The notes under the pieces were generated by a model, which was not told the DNA's origin, searched no databases, and was given only the letters and a program-made list of their open reading frames with translations. Position numbers and translations under genes: made by a program. A DNA stretch of 64,000 nucleotides, from positions 1 through 64,000 of the forward strand of contig NZ_BPFD01000017.1 in assembly GCF_019655335.1 (NCBI RefSeq), written 5' to 3'. Position 1 is the first letter of the stretch. The number at the start of each line of letters is the position of its first letter. The stretch is from Shewanella hafniensis (lineage in GTDB: Bacteria; Pseudomonadota; Gammaproteobacteria; Enterobacterales; Shewanellaceae). Of the stretch, positions 36,617 to 47,612 are shown piece by piece.

Positions 36617-37552
36617 CTAACTAACTTCTAAACCAAAAACTTGGTTACGCCCATTTTCTTTGGCATGATACAACTGCTGATCGGCGGTCTCAATTAATGA
36701 AAACCATGTCACATCACTCGTAGGCTGCACGCTTGCAATGCCTGCGCTGATAGTGATCTCCTTAAAACACGAGTCCAAATGCTCAATATGCAAAGCTCGA
36801 ACAGCATCTACTATTCTTTGCGCCATTTGTAACGCCCCTGAAAGCGGAGTTTCAGGTAGGATGCAAATAAATTCCTCACCACCATAACGGGCGATATAGT
36901 CCATAGGCCGCCGTAATACTGAGTTGATTGTTTGTGCCACCAGCCGTAAGCAATGATCACCTTCTTGATGACCATAGCGATCGTTGAACCGTTTAAAAAA
37001 ATCGACATCTAGCATCACTATCGATAATGGCAATTTAGATCGGCAACATTGTTTCCATAATTCAGGAAGTCGCTGATCTAAATGACGACGATTCGCAACA
37101 CCCGTTAAACTGTCAAGTAAAGCGATTGAGTGCAATAAATCTGATTGGCGTTTAAGAGTGAACTGATTCTTCACGCGCGCAGCCGTAATGATGGGATTAA
37201 TAGGCTTATGGATAAAATCGACAGCACCTAGCTGAAAACCTTTCACTTCTTGAACTTCATCAAAATGACCGGTGACAAAAATAATACCAATGCCCGCAGT
37301 TTCAGGATCAGCTTTAAGATGTTGGCAAACGTCAAAACCTGACATTCCAGGCATTTCAATGTCCAACAGCACTAAATCCGGCAGTACCTTCTGGCATATC
37401 GCTATTGCCTGCTCACCATTGGTCGCCATAAACAGTTCATACTCTTCACTGAAGATTTGATGCAAAATTTTGATGTTGAGCGGCTGATCATCAACAATAA
37501 CAATCTTTCCCTTTGTGTCATTTGGATACTGATTAAGTTCAATATTGTCCAT
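36617..37552 (-). CDS. Response regulator diguanylate cyclase (REC-GGDEF)
   Basis: A 311-residue cytosolic protein. The receiver domain at about residues 15-130 has phospho-acceptor D64 (LLDIEMP), and the GGDEF domain spans about 145-310. The active-site motif is GGEEF at 224-228, a functional variant. An inhibitory RxxD site (R215-P-M-D218) lies five residues before it, so product feedback is expected. It makes c-di-GMP, probably when phosphorylated. Its ATG overlaps the stop of the upstream hybrid kinase in TAATG, so that kinase is the likely partner. Confidence 0.93.
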   Translation of the reverse strand: MDNIELNQYPNDTKGKIVIVDDQPLNIKILHQIFSEEYELFMATNGEQAIAICQKVLPDLVLLDIEMPGMSGFDVCQHLKADPETAGIGIIFVTGHFDEVQEVKGFQLGAVDFIHKPINPIITAARVKNQFTLKRQSDLLHSIALLDSLTGVANRRHLDQRLPELWKQCCRSKLPLSIVMLDVDFFKRFNDRYGHQEGDHCLRLVAQTINSVLRRPMDYIARYGGEEFICILPETPLSGALQMAQRIVDAVRALHIEHLDSCFKEITISAGIASVQPTSDVTWFSLIETADQQLYHAKENGRNQVFGLEVS

Positions 37553-40500
37553 TATTTACTCTCCAAAATAATACCTAGCGTCGCTATTGCCCCTTCAAAC
37601 TCTAACGCTTGCACTTGCTCATTTAGCGCTGACCATTGTGGATGCCCAGATAAGGAGTCTGCTAATCGGTCCACTAAGGTCATCGCTTCTAAATTGTTTT
37701 CTTGCAGAAGAATCATGAGATGATTTAATTCAACCTTAACACTCTGTGCCAATGCGGAGGAATCGATAGGATTAGTTTGTTGAACGTGAGTTCCCTCCCC
37801 CGATTCGGCAACATCACCATAGCGAGAAAGTTGCTGACTACTCTGTTCAATCAACTCTTCTAACTTATCTGCCCAGCACTTAATATCAATAGGCTCTGAG
37901 CTTGCTTGTTTAAATTGCTTCTCTAAGTAAGCCGCATATGCTGCTAAACGTCTTGCTCCAAAATTACTCGCAATACCTTTAATCGCATGACTTATCGCTG
38001 CAGCGTTCGAATAGTCAAATCGCTTGATTGCCTCTGTAAACAAGATCAATTGCTTGTTCATTTCGGGTGCAAAACTTTTGGCCATTTTTTGGAAGAATAA
38101 CTTATCCCCCCCAAAACGCCGCAGAATCAAATCAATATCATCGAGTAACTGTTTATCGTCCTGATCAGTTACCGCCTCAGGAAAAAGAGCATAATCTTGT
38201 TCAACGGACGTATATTCACGCCCAACTAAGCGCAAAATACTCGGTAGCAGTAAAGGCATATCGATTGGCTTACCAACATGATCATTCATACCTGCGTTGA
38301 GGCACTCTTGTCTATCAGACTCTGACGCATTTGCCGTCATGGCGAGTATAGGTAATGTAGCAAAACGGTCATCAGCACGAATGCGTCGAGTTGCTTCGAG
38401 GCCATCCATAACGGGCATTTGCATGTCCATGATAACAATATCAAAGGCGTTTTCGCTTTCAAGCACTAAGGCAACGCCTTTCTCGCCATCTTCTGCCAGT
38501 ACCACATTGGCACCTTCATAACCCAACAACTCTTCAATAACCTGTCGATTAAGCTGATTATCTTCAACGACTAAAATATTTAGGTCCACTAACAAGCGCT
38601 GTAAACGCGGTTGAGATGGTAATTCTATTGTCTTGCCTTCTATAGCCTTGAGCACTGTTTCAGCCAACACCTGCGATGTCACTGGTTTGGTTAAAAAATT
38701 CACGAAAGGTACATTTTTGTTATGCTGGCTTTTAGCTATCACATCATGTCCATATGCTGTCAGCATCACTACGACAGGGGTGTCGCTATCAGGATGCAAA
38801 TTTCGCAACATTTCGGCGGTTTGTAACCCATCTATCTCTGGCATACGCCAATCCATCAAGACTGCATCAAATGGCTTAGATTCGCCATCAGCTTGCTGCA
38901 CCATGGCGATGGCAAGATTGCCACTAAAGGCAGTCTCTACCTCACAACCAAATCCAGTCAAATTTTTGTGTAAAATCTCCGCTGTTAATGGGTGGTCATC
39001 AACCACTAAAATACGGTATCCACTAAGATCTATTTTTGAGGTTTCTTCAGCAGTTGTAATAGGGAAAGTCACATCAAACCAAAAACAACTCCCTACACCG
39101 AGCTCACTGGTAACTTGTAGTTGTCCTCCCATAAGCTCAACGAGTCTTTTACTGATCGCTAACCCTAATCCTGAGCCACCAAAACGACGAGAAGTTGAAG
39201 ATTCTGCTTGTTCGAATCCAGTAAAGATACGTCCAATCTGTTCGTCACTGATACCAATCCCCGTATCGGTAATAGCAATTTTCACTGTGACAGAATCAGT
39301 ATCAAGGCTTAAACATTCAATACTCACAATCACTTGCCCTTGGCGAGTAAATTTTAAGGCGTTACCTGCTAAATTAACCAGAACCTGTTGCAATCTAAGT
39401 TGATCTGCTAACAGCCAAGGAGGTAGAGCCGAGTCAAGATCAAACATAACCTCGACGTCTTTATTGCCATGGTTACCCGATAGCACCACAGCAAGATCTC
39501 GCATCAGTAATTCAATCGAACAGGGATGAAGATCGAGCGCCAGTTTACCCGCATCCATCTTGGAGAAATCAAGAATGTCATTCAATAAACCTAGCAGCGA
39601 TTTGGCCGCAATTTGCGTTTTATTAATGTAATCCTGCTGCTGTGAAGACAGAGAAGTATGTTGCATCAACTGTAACATACCTAACACGGCATTCATTGGT
39701 GTGCGAATTTCATGGCTCATATTGGCTAAAAATGCTGACTTAGCGGCACTTGCCGCATCAGCCTCTAGTTTTGCATTTTTTAAAGTTTCTTCTACTTGTT
39801 GGCGCTCTGTAATGTCTAAGTTTATCCCGACGACTTTCGTCGCATTACCTTGTTTATCATGCTCAACTTTGGCCGCAGCCTGCACATAACGAATCGAACC
39901 ATCCGTCCTTACTACCCTAAAAATACCTTCTATGGCAGCTTTTAAGCTAGCATCAGCATTGGCGATATCATCAGGATGAACCCGACTATACCAATGTTCA
40001 TAGGTTAATCCCTGCTCACGTAAGCTTTCTGGCTGATCGTAAATCGTAAACATCCGCGAATTCCAATCAAGTGAGTTATTGAGTAAATCCCAGCTCCAAA
40101 TACCCAGTTGAGCGACTTCTGCGGCCTTACTTAAATGATTACTGACAGTGATTAGCGCCTCTTTTTGAAGCAATATCTGTGAAATATCGACGCCAATGCC
40201 TAAATAACCAATAATCTCGCCAACATTGTCACGCATCGCAGTAACAGAAAGTGAGACTTGAAACTGACTACCGTCTTTACGCACATAGGTCCAATTGCGG
40301 GTTTCCGAACCTTCGACTCTTGCCTTATAGATAAAAACATCAAAGCCTTGGATATCTTTACCATATTCCGCAGATAGCTCTACCGATCTTATCATCGCCT
40401 CCTCGAGCAAATGCAGAGGCGCAAGGGTAGATTGACCTATCATTTCTTCGGCTGAATAACCGAGTAAGCGCTCTGCACCACGGTTAAAAATCGTGATATT

Positions 40501-42420
40501 CCCTTGCACATCAGTGGCTATAATGGACATTTCAGAGGCGGCATCAAGTACGCTTGAAAGTAAGATTCCTAAATCATTTTTCTCAATTTGAGCTAACTTT
40601 CTCGCTGTGATATCAATTTTTAAGGCGATAAAGCGTTCTATTTCACCATATTCGTTAAATGCCGGCGAAATAATCGTATCGAACCATTTTAATTGTTTAT
40701 TTCTATCATAATTACAAATTTCACCATGCCAAGATTGACCTGATTTAATCTGTAACCACATTGTCTTCCAAAATAACGCATCGTGCTCACCAGATTTGAG
40801 CAGTGAATGGTTTTTACCTACTAATACTTCACGGGGAAAACCACTCGCGCGACAAAAATTATCATTGACTTCAAGAATAGTGCCTTGCGGATCCGTAACA
40901 GAATAAAGCAACTGCTGATTAATGGTATCAAGTAATGTCTGGTTTTCGAGCAAAGCTTGCTGCAATGATTGCGTTCGCTTAGCCACTATTTTTTCTAAAC
41001 TTGAATTTAAGTTTAATATATTTTGTTTAGCTTCTTCTTGAGCGGTAATATCACGGATAGTTTGACTGGCACCCACGATAAAACCGCGCTCATCATAAAG
41101 AGGTAGTATCGTAGTTGATGTCATCAATTCTTGACCATCTTGTCGCCGGTGACGTGATAGATGATTTAATATTGCCTTACCCGATATGACTTCTATTAGT
41201 CTTTTTTCTTCATCTGGCACAAGTCTGTGGGGCACAATTAAAGAACAAATTAATTCGCCCAATACATCAGTTTGACTATAGCCAAATAACTGTTCGGCGC
41301 CTTTATTCCAACTGGTAATTTGCCCCTGTAAGTTTAAGCTAATTATTCCATCAAGAGAGTGCTCTACCATGCTAGCCTGTCTAGCCTGTTCAACTTGAAT
41401 TTGTTGTTTACGCTGTAAATTGAGGGACCAGATAGTCACTAAAGCCCCTAGCATCAAACTAAACAAACTACCTATTAACAGCCATAAGCTTGGCTTTGTT
41501 AAATTTAATGACTGAACGAATGCAGGATAAGCAATGAGCTCTAATTGCCATTTACGACCAAATACCTCTTTTGTTAAATTAAGGCTATAACTCAATGGCT
41601 GAATATTATTACCTTTGTTAGTTTCAAAAAAATGTATAGGGGATTTAATGTCAGTCACATCACTTAAACGTAATTGAGTCATGTGTGGATTAATAGATAA
41701 ACCCGTAAGAACTTCATTAGTAACTAATGGCGCATAACTCCAACCATAAGCCTCTGAAAGTCTCTTTTCTTTTGTATCAGGAACTGAGTTAGTGCGGTAG
41801 ATGGGGAGCAATATCAAGAATGATTGTTGGGTCTGACCCGACTTCTGCACAAGGGTAATCGGTGCGGTTAAACGCGCCTCTCCAGACATCACAGCTGAAT
41901 CTGCCGCTTCTTTGCGAGACTTTTCTGATGCAATATCTAAGCCTACCGCAGCTTGGTTTCCCTCAACGGGTTCAATATACTGAATAACATATTTTTCACC
42001 CTCATGAGGATTAAACTGACGGATTTTAAAATCGGGCCAGTTGTCTTGCTTTGCACTCGCTAAAAATTCAGCTTCATCGGCACTCGATACTCGACGGATA
42101 AAGCCAAATCCACGAGCGCCTATAAATTCTTTCTCTACATCTCGCGTCAAGCTGTAACTATGGAATATGGTACGGCTAATATTGTGCTCCCCTGCTGTGG
42201 TAATCGCACCCCGAGCCCCTCGCAAGCCATATTGGTACAATGTCATACGCTCTATGATATTTGTACTTAGCCGCTCCAACTTTTCACGTAACGCCTGTTC
42301 GATAAGTAACGTATTTTTCTGCTCTATTTGCCACGCTAATCCAGCCGTGATCAGTAGGCCCATCAACAAGATTAGCAATCCCCACTTAGAGGCATTTTTA
42401 TAATGGTTTAACATGCTCAT
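37552..42420 (-). CDS. Hybrid sensor histidine kinase with CHASE, four PAS, two REC and an Hpt domain
   Basis: A 1622-residue inner-membrane phosphorelay kinase. Order: helix 13-31, a CHASE-type periplasmic sensor about 70-300, helix 311-335, and PAS domains about 345-460, 490-605, 620-745 and 765-870. HisKA follows with H903 (FLANMSHEIRTPM), then HATPase about 1000-1120 ([10 protein letters not shown]), REC1 with D1190, REC2 with D1332, and Hpt with H1478 (ISHAIKG). The signal is unknown. AGG lies 7 bases before the ATG. It overlaps the diguanylate cyclase gene by one base, suggesting direct control of c-di-GMP. By eye it is richer in A/T than its neighbours. Confidence 0.95.
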   Translation of the reverse strand: MSMLNHYKNASKWGLLILLMGLLITAGLAWQIEQKNTLLIEQALREKLERLSTNIIERMTLYQYGLRGARGAITTAGEHNISRTIFHSYSLTRDVEKEFIGARGFGFIRRVSSADEAEFLASAKQDNWPDFKIRQFNPHEGEKYVIQYIEPVEGNQAAVGLDIASEKSRKEAADSAVMSGEARLTAPITLVQKSGQTQQSFLILLPIYRTNSVPDTKEKRLSEAYGWSYAPLVTNEVLTGLSINPHMTQLRLSDVTDIKSPIHFFETNKGNNIQPLSYSLNLTKEVFGRKWQLELIAYPAFVQSLNLTKPSLWLLIGSLFSLMLGALVTIWSLNLQRKQQIQVEQARQASMVEHSLDGIISLNLQGQITSWNKGAEQLFGYSQTDVLGELICSLIVPHRLVPDEEKRLIEVISGKAILNHLSRHRRQDGQELMTSTTILPLYDERGFIVGASQTIRDITAQEEAKQNILNLNSSLEKIVAKRTQSLQQALLENQTLLDTINQQLLYSVTDPQGTILEVNDNFCRASGFPREVLVGKNHSLLKSGEHDALFWKTMWLQIKSGQSWHGEICNYDRNKQLKWFDTIISPAFNEYGEIERFIALKIDITARKLAQIEKNDLGILLSSVLDAASEMSIIATDVQGNITIFNRGAERLLGYSAEEMIGQSTLAPLHLLEEAMIRSVELSAEYGKDIQGFDVFIYKARVEGSETRNWTYVRKDGSQFQVSLSVTAMRDNVGEIIGYLGIGVDISQILLQKEALITVSNHLSKAAEVAQLGIWSWDLLNNSLDWNSRMFTIYDQPESLREQGLTYEHWYSRVHPDDIANADASLKAAIEGIFRVVRTDGSIRYVQAAAKVEHDKQGNATKVVGINLDITERQQVEETLKNAKLEADAASAAKSAFLANMSHEIRTPMNAVLGMLQLMQHTSLSSQQQDYINKTQIAAKSLLGLLNDILDFSKMDAGKLALDLHPCSIELLMRDLAVVLSGNHGNKDVEVMFDLDSALPPWLLADQLRLQQVLVNLAGNALKFTRQGQVIVSIECLSLDTDSVTVKIAITDTGIGISDEQIGRIFTGFEQAESSTSRRFGGSGLGLAISKRLVELMGGQLQVTSELGVGSCFWFDVTFPITTAEETSKIDLSGYRILVVDDHPLTAEILHKNLTGFGCEVETAFSGNLAIAMVQQADGESKPFDAVLMDWRMPEIDGLQTAEMLRNLHPDSDTPVVVMLTAYGHDVIAKSQHNKNVPFVNFLTKPVTSQVLAETVLKAIEGKTIELPSQPRLQRLLVDLNILVVEDNQLNRQVIEELLGYEGANVVLAEDGEKGVALVLESENAFDIVIMDMQMPVMDGLEATRRIRADDRFATLPILAMTANASESDRQECLNAGMNDHVGKPIDMPLLLPSILRLVGREYTSVEQDYALFPEAVTDQDDKQLLDDIDLILRRFGGDKLFFQKMAKSFAPEMNKQLILFTEAIKRFDYSNAAAISHAIKGIASNFGARRLAAYAAYLEKQFKQASSEPIDIKCWADKLEELIEQSSQQLSRYGDVAESGEGTHVQQTNPIDSSALAQSVKVELNHLMILLQENNLEAMTLVDRLADSLSGHPQWSALNEQVQALEFEGAIATLGIILESK

Positions 42421-42779
42421 AATGAACCTACTTTCTTATAATCATAGGGTTATAATTGTGGACCAACTGTAGGCGTATAGCCATCTTGATATGCAAATTC
42501 GATAACAGATACGCCAAAAGTTGCTGATGCCCATTTAGTTACAATTTCACCCTTAGCGTGAATAAACGCGAGTATTCCCATGCAATTTCATTTGCTTAGT
42601 ATTAACATTGGGCAATAAATGTCAGCATTTATCGCATTCAAGCCACTAAGGTGAGCTAGTCGCCTAGGTTGAATGCGGCTATATTAGGCAGATTCGTTTT
42701 CAATTTCAGCCAGTTGGTTAATCTTAACTGTTTCTCGTCAGTAGAATAAGCACCAATCTGAGCAATTAAAGGACATCCC
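42421..42779. other. Intergenic region between hybrid kinase and ompR
   Basis: About 360 bp holding the divergent promoters of the hybrid kinase and ompR-envZ. The only structure I see is an inverted repeat, ATAAATG at 42615-42621 and CATTTAT at 42626-42632, of unknown meaning. AAGGA at the right end is the ompR ribosome site. No gene is supported. Confidence 0.5.
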
Positions 42780-43505
42780 ATGGGACAAGAAACCTCGAAA
42801 ATCCTCGTCGTCGATGATGATATGCGCCTGCGAGCGTTACTCGAGCGTTACCTGATGGAGCAAGGTTATCAGGTGCGCAGCGCGGCCAATGCCGAGCAGA
42901 TGGACCGCCTATTAGAACGCGAAAACTTCCATTTACTCGTGCTCGACTTGATGTTGCCCGGTGAAGATGGCCTGTCTATCTGTCGCCGTTTGCGCCAGCA
43001 AGGTAATCCTATTCCTATCGTGATGCTGACGGCCAAGGGCGATGAAGTCGATCGTATTATTGGCCTAGAGTTAGGCGCCGACGATTATCTGCCAAAACCT
43101 TTCAATCCACGGGAATTACTCGCACGGATCAAAGCCGTGATGCGTCGCCAAACCCAAGATGTGCCCGGTGCGCCCGCCCAGCAAGAAGCACAAATCAGCT
43201 TCGGTGAGTTTTCGCTAGATTTAGCCACCCGTGAGATGTACCACGGCGACGAATCGATTGCGCTCACTAGCGGTGAGTTTGCCGTACTTAAAGTGCTTGT
43301 CACCCATCCACGCGAGCCCTTGTCGCGGGATAAGTTGATGAACCTCGCCCGTGGCCGCGATTATTCTGCGCTAGAACGCTCCATCGACGTGCAAGTGTCA
43401 CGTCTGCGCCGCTTAATCGAGAAAGATCCTGCAAATCCGCGTTACATTCAAACGGTTTGGGGTTTAGGTTATGTGTTTGTACCCGATGGTGCCGCGCGTC
43501 GATGA
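42780..43505 (+). CDS. ompR: Response regulator OmpR
   Basis: A 241-residue transcription factor with a receiver domain (phospho-acceptor D56 in LVLDLMLP) and a winged-helix DNA-binding domain (SRDKLMNLARGRDYSALERSIDVQVSRLRR). It is very close to E. coli OmpR in layout. It should control porins and other envelope genes in answer to osmolarity or pH via EnvZ. AAGGA is 7 bases before the ATG. The kinase gene follows 42 bp later. Confidence 0.96.
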   Translation: MGQETSKILVVDDDMRLRALLERYLMEQGYQVRSAANAEQMDRLLERENFHLLVLDLMLPGEDGLSICRRLRQQGNPIPIVMLTAKGDEVDRIIGLELGADDYLPKPFNPRELLARIKAVMRRQTQDVPGAPAQQEAQISFGEFSLDLATREMYHGDESIALTSGEFAVLKVLVTHPREPLSRDKLMNLARGRDYSALERSIDVQVSRLRRLIEKDPANPRYIQTVWGLGYVFVPDGAARR

Positions 43506-43547
43506 GCCGCGCTGCCATCTTAGTCTCCTGCGGTTATTGAGCCCACG

Positions 43548-44864
43548 ATGAAACCTAAGTTTTGGTGGCGGTTTGTGCCTCGCAGCGCATTTAGTCAAAC
43601 CGTGATGCTGATTGGTTGCCTATTACTGATCAATCAGTTGGTGTCTTACGTCACGGTCGCCGTCTATGTGCTTAAGCCAAGTTACCAACAAATCAATCAG
43701 TTAATCGCTCGCCAAGTCAAATTACTGTTTGTCGACGGCATAGATATTGGCCGCGAACACTTAACCATAGTCGATGCCCTTAATGCCAAAGTCCACGACG
43801 ATGGCATGAAAATCTACAATCAACAGCAAGCGCATGAAGCGGGTATTGAGCAAGCCACTTACTATGGTTTCTGGTCATCGCAGATGTCGGAATATCTTGG
43901 TGGCGATGCTGAAGTCCGCGTCACCCATGGCAGCGTATTACAGATTTGGATCCGTCCACCACAGGCGCCCTCGATTTGGATAAAAGTGCCACTTATCGGC
44001 CAAAATGTTTCAGATCTTTCGCCACTCACTCTTTATTTAATGGTGATTGGCGCCCTCAGCGTCGCCGGGGGTTGGTGGTTTGCCCGCCAACAAAACCGCC
44101 CACTTAGACGACTACAAAAAGCCGCGATTGCCGTTTCCCGCGGTGAATTCCCCGAGCCCTTGCCGCTGAATGGTTCGAGTGAAATTGTCGAAGTGACTAA
44201 CGCCTTCAACCAGATGGCGCACAGCATGAAACAACTGGAGCAGGACAGAGCGCTATTGATGGCCGGGATTTCCCACGACTTGCGCACGCCGCTCACCCGT
44301 ATTCGGCTCGCTTCTGAGATGATGGTTGAGGAAGATCAATATCTTAAAGATGGCATAGTTAACGATATCGAAGATATGGACGCCATCATCAGCCAGTTTA
44401 TTGCGTATATTCGCCAAGATCAGGAAACCAGCCGTGAGCTAGGGCAAATCAATAAACTCATTCAAGATGTCGCTCAAGCAGAGGCCAATCGCGCCGGCGA
44501 AATTGAAGTGGTGTTAACTGACTGCCCAGAAGCCCAATTCCAAGCGATTGCCATTAAACGGGTACTGAGCAACTTAGTCGAAAATGCCTTTCGCTATGGT
44601 TCTGGCTGGATCCGCATTAGCTCGCAGTTCGATGGCAAACGTATCGGTTTTAGTGTTGAAGATAATGGCCCAGGAATCGACGAGTCACAAATTACCAAAC
44701 TATTTCAACCCTTTACCCAAGGTGATATCGCCCGTGGCAGTGTCGGTTCAGGCCTAGGCCTCGCCATCATCAAACGGATTATCGATAGACACCAAGGGCA
44801 AGTCACCCTCTCCAACCGCGCCGAAGGCGGTTTAAGGGCCCAAGTGTGGCTGCCGCTGGAATAA
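43548..44864 (+). CDS. envZ: Sensor histidine kinase EnvZ
   Basis: A 438-residue inner-membrane kinase/phosphatase for OmpR. Two helices (about 16-41 and 160-179) flank a periplasmic part. Then come a HAMP domain, the dimerisation helix with H243 ([21 protein letters not shown] region, same number as the E. coli phospho-His) and the ATPase domain ([21 protein letters not shown]). It pairs with ompR upstream. Confidence 0.96.
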   Translation: MKPKFWWRFVPRSAFSQTVMLIGCLLLINQLVSYVTVAVYVLKPSYQQINQLIARQVKLLFVDGIDIGREHLTIVDALNAKVHDDGMKIYNQQQAHEAGIEQATYYGFWSSQMSEYLGGDAEVRVTHGSVLQIWIRPPQAPSIWIKVPLIGQNVSDLSPLTLYLMVIGALSVAGGWWFARQQNRPLRRLQKAAIAVSRGEFPEPLPLNGSSEIVEVTNAFNQMAHSMKQLEQDRALLMAGISHDLRTPLTRIRLASEMMVEEDQYLKDGIVNDIEDMDAIISQFIAYIRQDQETSRELGQINKLIQDVAQAEANRAGEIEVVLTDCPEAQFQAIAIKRVLSNLVENAFRYGSGWIRISSQFDGKRIGFSVEDNGPGIDESQITKLFQPFTQGDIARGSVGSGLGLAIIKRIIDRHQGQVTLSNRAEGGLRAQVWLPLE

Positions 44865-44993
44865 CGCGAGATCACATATCGGCAAATCAAATGACAACGC
44901 TGACATTCATGTTGGCGCTTGTCATATTAGTGTCACGCTAAATTCATAAACTCAGAACAGTTAACTGGCTCTGACAATTATGAAGATTGCAAA

Positions 44994-46976
44994 ATGAAAA
45001 TTTCAACGCTGTCGCTCTCTGCTTCTGCCCTGTTGTTATTGCTCGCGGGATTATTGGCGGCCGTAGTGCTGTGGAGCAGTGATCAGCGACAAAATATAGA
45101 ACAGCAAACACTCACACTGCAAAGCATACAAGAAGACTTCCTCGTCGGCGTACGCCGCGATCTCGACGGCTACCTCGCGAGCGGCAACGCTAGCCAACTG
45201 GAACAAGCGAAAACCAAACTCAGCGCCATTAAGAACCAGCTTACAGAGCTTAATCTCGCCACCATGGGCGCTACCGATAATGACTTGCAAGCAAGTCTCA
45301 GCAGCTTCATTCAAGATTTAGATACCAAGTACCGCGCCGCGGGTAAACTCGCTGGCAATCCTAGACAACTGCTGGCCCACGCCGAATCTGAAATGCTCGA
45401 CTATAACCGTCGTTTGGGCAGTTATGCCGATAAAGGCTTAACCACAAATGCGGCGGTCGCCGAACAATATCTGCAATTGAGCCGCGATTTACCTTCTATC
45501 GTCTATCAACTTTCCCAGCTGACCGATGGCTACCTCATCGGCAAAAATCAGCAACTCAAGGGCATTTTAGACAGCACCAGCAAAGAGCTCAATACGTGGC
45601 ACGACGCACTCAGCGCACTGCCGTTAATCGGCGTATATGAGCAGCAAGAAGCCGATGAATTTGCCCTCGGTGCCAGCGAACCGGAACAGGTTGAAGTCGG
45701 CGAAAGTGACCGCAGTGAACTGCTGAGTCTCGCCAATCGATACAATAAAGAAGTCGCTAATACTCACCAATTGCTGCAAGCCAACCAAGAGATGCAAGAT
45801 CAACTCATTCAAGCGATTAGCAATGTGGAACAACAGCTTATTGGCTTAGGTGAGGCTCAAGCAGCAAAGAATCAACAGCTGAAATATGAGTTACAGCTGA
45901 TCCTCTACACTATGGTTTCGATCATGGCCTTGTTTGCGATTGGTTATTTAATCCTGCAGCAAAACCGCGTCGTCAAACCGTTAAAACGTCTCAACCAAGC
46001 CTTTATGAAATTAAGCGAATCGAACAGCCGCGAGCGTTTAGACATTAATCGGCGCTGCGAGACGGGCCAAATCGCAGGTCATTTCAACCAGTTGCTGCAA
46101 AGATTTGAACAGGAAGATGAGGCGCAGCGCCAGCAAATCACTAGGGTTTCTCAATCATTAAGCCAACTGGTGGCGCGCATTACTCAGCTATCGCAGCACA
46201 CGGAGCACACCCAAACGATTGTGGCCGATACGCAAACACAGACCGAACATATCCGCAGCCTCGCCAATGAGGTGAGCCACACTTCGGCACTCGTGGAAGA
46301 TAGCGCCGCCGAAACCATGCGCCAAATGCAGTCGAGTCAAACACAGGCCGAGGCCGTACTGAGCGCAACCGAGCAGACGCAAACCGCCGTTGGCCTTTGC
46401 CATGCTTCCCTCGAAAGCCTGAATAACTCTGTGACGGACGTATCGAAAATCATTGATGTGATTGGCAATATCGCCGAACAAACTAACTTACTTGCCCTCA
46501 ATGCCGCCATTGAAGCTGCACGAGCGGGAGAGCAAGGTCGCGGCTTTGCCGTGGTCGCCGATGAAGTGCGAAATTTAAGTCAGCGCACCCAAGTGTCTTT
46601 AAATGAAATCGTGAAGATTCTGCAGCAACTGACCCAATCGAATCATGCTCTCAGTGAGAGTGTCGATGGCATAGCAGAGGCCACCAGCAGCCAAAAACTG
46701 CGCGCTCAAAGCCTATGGCAAGTGGCGCAAACGGTGCAAAATCAAGCGAGCGACATGGCCAATACCGCCAAACAAGGCTCGCTCAATGCCAAGGAGCAAG
46801 TCGATTATCTCGATCAATTTGTGCGCACTATGGATAGTTTAAAAGAACAGGCGCAAACCAGTTCACAACAGAGTGAAGTCATCGCCCAAGAAGTGCAACA
46901 GAGCGTCGAGGATATTGAGACCAGTTTAGGCATTGCCGATGTTGGTAACTTAGCACCGCAGTCGCGGACCGCTTAA
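44994..46976 (+). CDS. Methyl-accepting chemotaxis protein
   Basis: A 660-residue chemoreceptor. Helix 1 spans about 9-29. A long helical periplasmic sensor of about 280 residues follows, without an obvious named fold. Helix 2 is near 300-325, then a HAMP-like stretch ([17 protein letters not shown]). The signalling coiled coil has its conserved tip around [20 protein letters not shown] and [14 protein letters not shown]. It would steer the flagellar motor through CheA/CheW. The ligand is unknown and no C-terminal CheR-docking pentapeptide is present. It is separated from envZ by 129 bp. Confidence 0.93.
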   Translation: MKISTLSLSASALLLLLAGLLAAVVLWSSDQRQNIEQQTLTLQSIQEDFLVGVRRDLDGYLASGNASQLEQAKTKLSAIKNQLTELNLATMGATDNDLQASLSSFIQDLDTKYRAAGKLAGNPRQLLAHAESEMLDYNRRLGSYADKGLTTNAAVAEQYLQLSRDLPSIVYQLSQLTDGYLIGKNQQLKGILDSTSKELNTWHDALSALPLIGVYEQQEADEFALGASEPEQVEVGESDRSELLSLANRYNKEVANTHQLLQANQEMQDQLIQAISNVEQQLIGLGEAQAAKNQQLKYELQLILYTMVSIMALFAIGYLILQQNRVVKPLKRLNQAFMKLSESNSRERLDINRRCETGQIAGHFNQLLQRFEQEDEAQRQQITRVSQSLSQLVARITQLSQHTEHTQTIVADTQTQTEHIRSLANEVSHTSALVEDSAAETMRQMQSSQTQAEAVLSATEQTQTAVGLCHASLESLNNSVTDVSKIIDVIGNIAEQTNLLALNAAIEAARAGEQGRGFAVVADEVRNLSQRTQVSLNEIVKILQQLTQSNHALSESVDGIAEATSSQKLRAQSLWQVAQTVQNQASDMANTAKQGSLNAKEQVDYLDQFVRTMDSLKEQAQTSSQQSEVIAQEVQQSVEDIETSLGIADVGNLAPQSRTA

Positions 46977-46997
46977 CCCACTAAAATACCAATAAAA

Positions 46998-47022
46998 ATG
47001 GGAGCCTAGGCTAGGCTCCCAT
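46998..47022. terminator. Terminator between MCP and peroxiredoxin genes
   Basis: ATGGGAGCCTA and TAGGCTCCCAT pair around a 3-base loop. On the minus strand it is followed by TTTTTATT, so it best serves the peroxiredoxin gene. On the plus strand the T run is broken (CTATTTT). Confidence 0.75.
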
Positions 47023-47058
47023 CTATTTTGATGTCCGATTAAATTCGGAGCTGAATCA

Positions 47059-47532
47059 TTACAGAGCAGCCAAAACCACTTCGGCTTTACTGGCTTCAAA
47101 AGCCTTTGGCTCTTCAACATTCAGCAGCGTCACTACGCCGTTATCTATGATCATGGCGTAACGTTGTGAACGCACGCCACCAAAACCAGCTGTATCCATT
47201 TCTAAGCCTAACGCTTTAGTAAAGCTGGCATCGCCATCGGCTAACATCATCAATTCAGAAGCATTTTGCGCTTCGCCCCAGGCTTTCATCACGAAGGCAT
47301 CATTCACTGATACACAGGCAATCAAATCCACGCCTTTCGCTTTAAATTGATCGGCTAATACCACATAACCAGGTAAATGCGCTTCAGAACAGGTCGGAGT
47401 AAAAGCACCGGGTACAGCAAACAATACCACTTTTTTACCAGCAAACAGTTCAGTAACTTGGTGATTCACCATGCCATCTTTCGTCAGTTGGCTTAATGTG
47501 GCGGCTGGTAATGTTTGACCTTGAGCAATCAT
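47059..47532 (-). CDS. Peroxiredoxin (Prx5/hybrid-type)
   Basis: A 157-residue thiol peroxidase of the Prx5 type, reducing peroxides with the peroxidatic Cys in FTPTCSEAHLPGY. Other family segments are GKKVVLFAVPGAFTP and GGVRSQRYAMIIDNGVV. Only the peroxidatic Cys and one further Cys (IACVSVND) are present, so it may use glutaredoxin or glutathione for recycling; this is inference. GGAG is 7 bases before the ATG at 47532. It is a single gene with its own terminator. Confidence 0.92.
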   Translation of the reverse strand: MIAQGQTLPAATLSQLTKDGMVNHQVTELFAGKKVVLFAVPGAFTPTCSEAHLPGYVVLADQFKAKGVDLIACVSVNDAFVMKAWGEAQNASELMMLADGDASFTKALGLEMDTAGFGGVRSQRYAMIIDNGVVTLLNVEEPKAFEASKAEVVLAAL

Positions 47533-47612
47533 GTTTATCTCCATTGAGTTGAATTAACCTGTCCATACTAGCCCTATTTACCTGAGATAAACACAGAGAG
47601 AAATAAGGGCGA

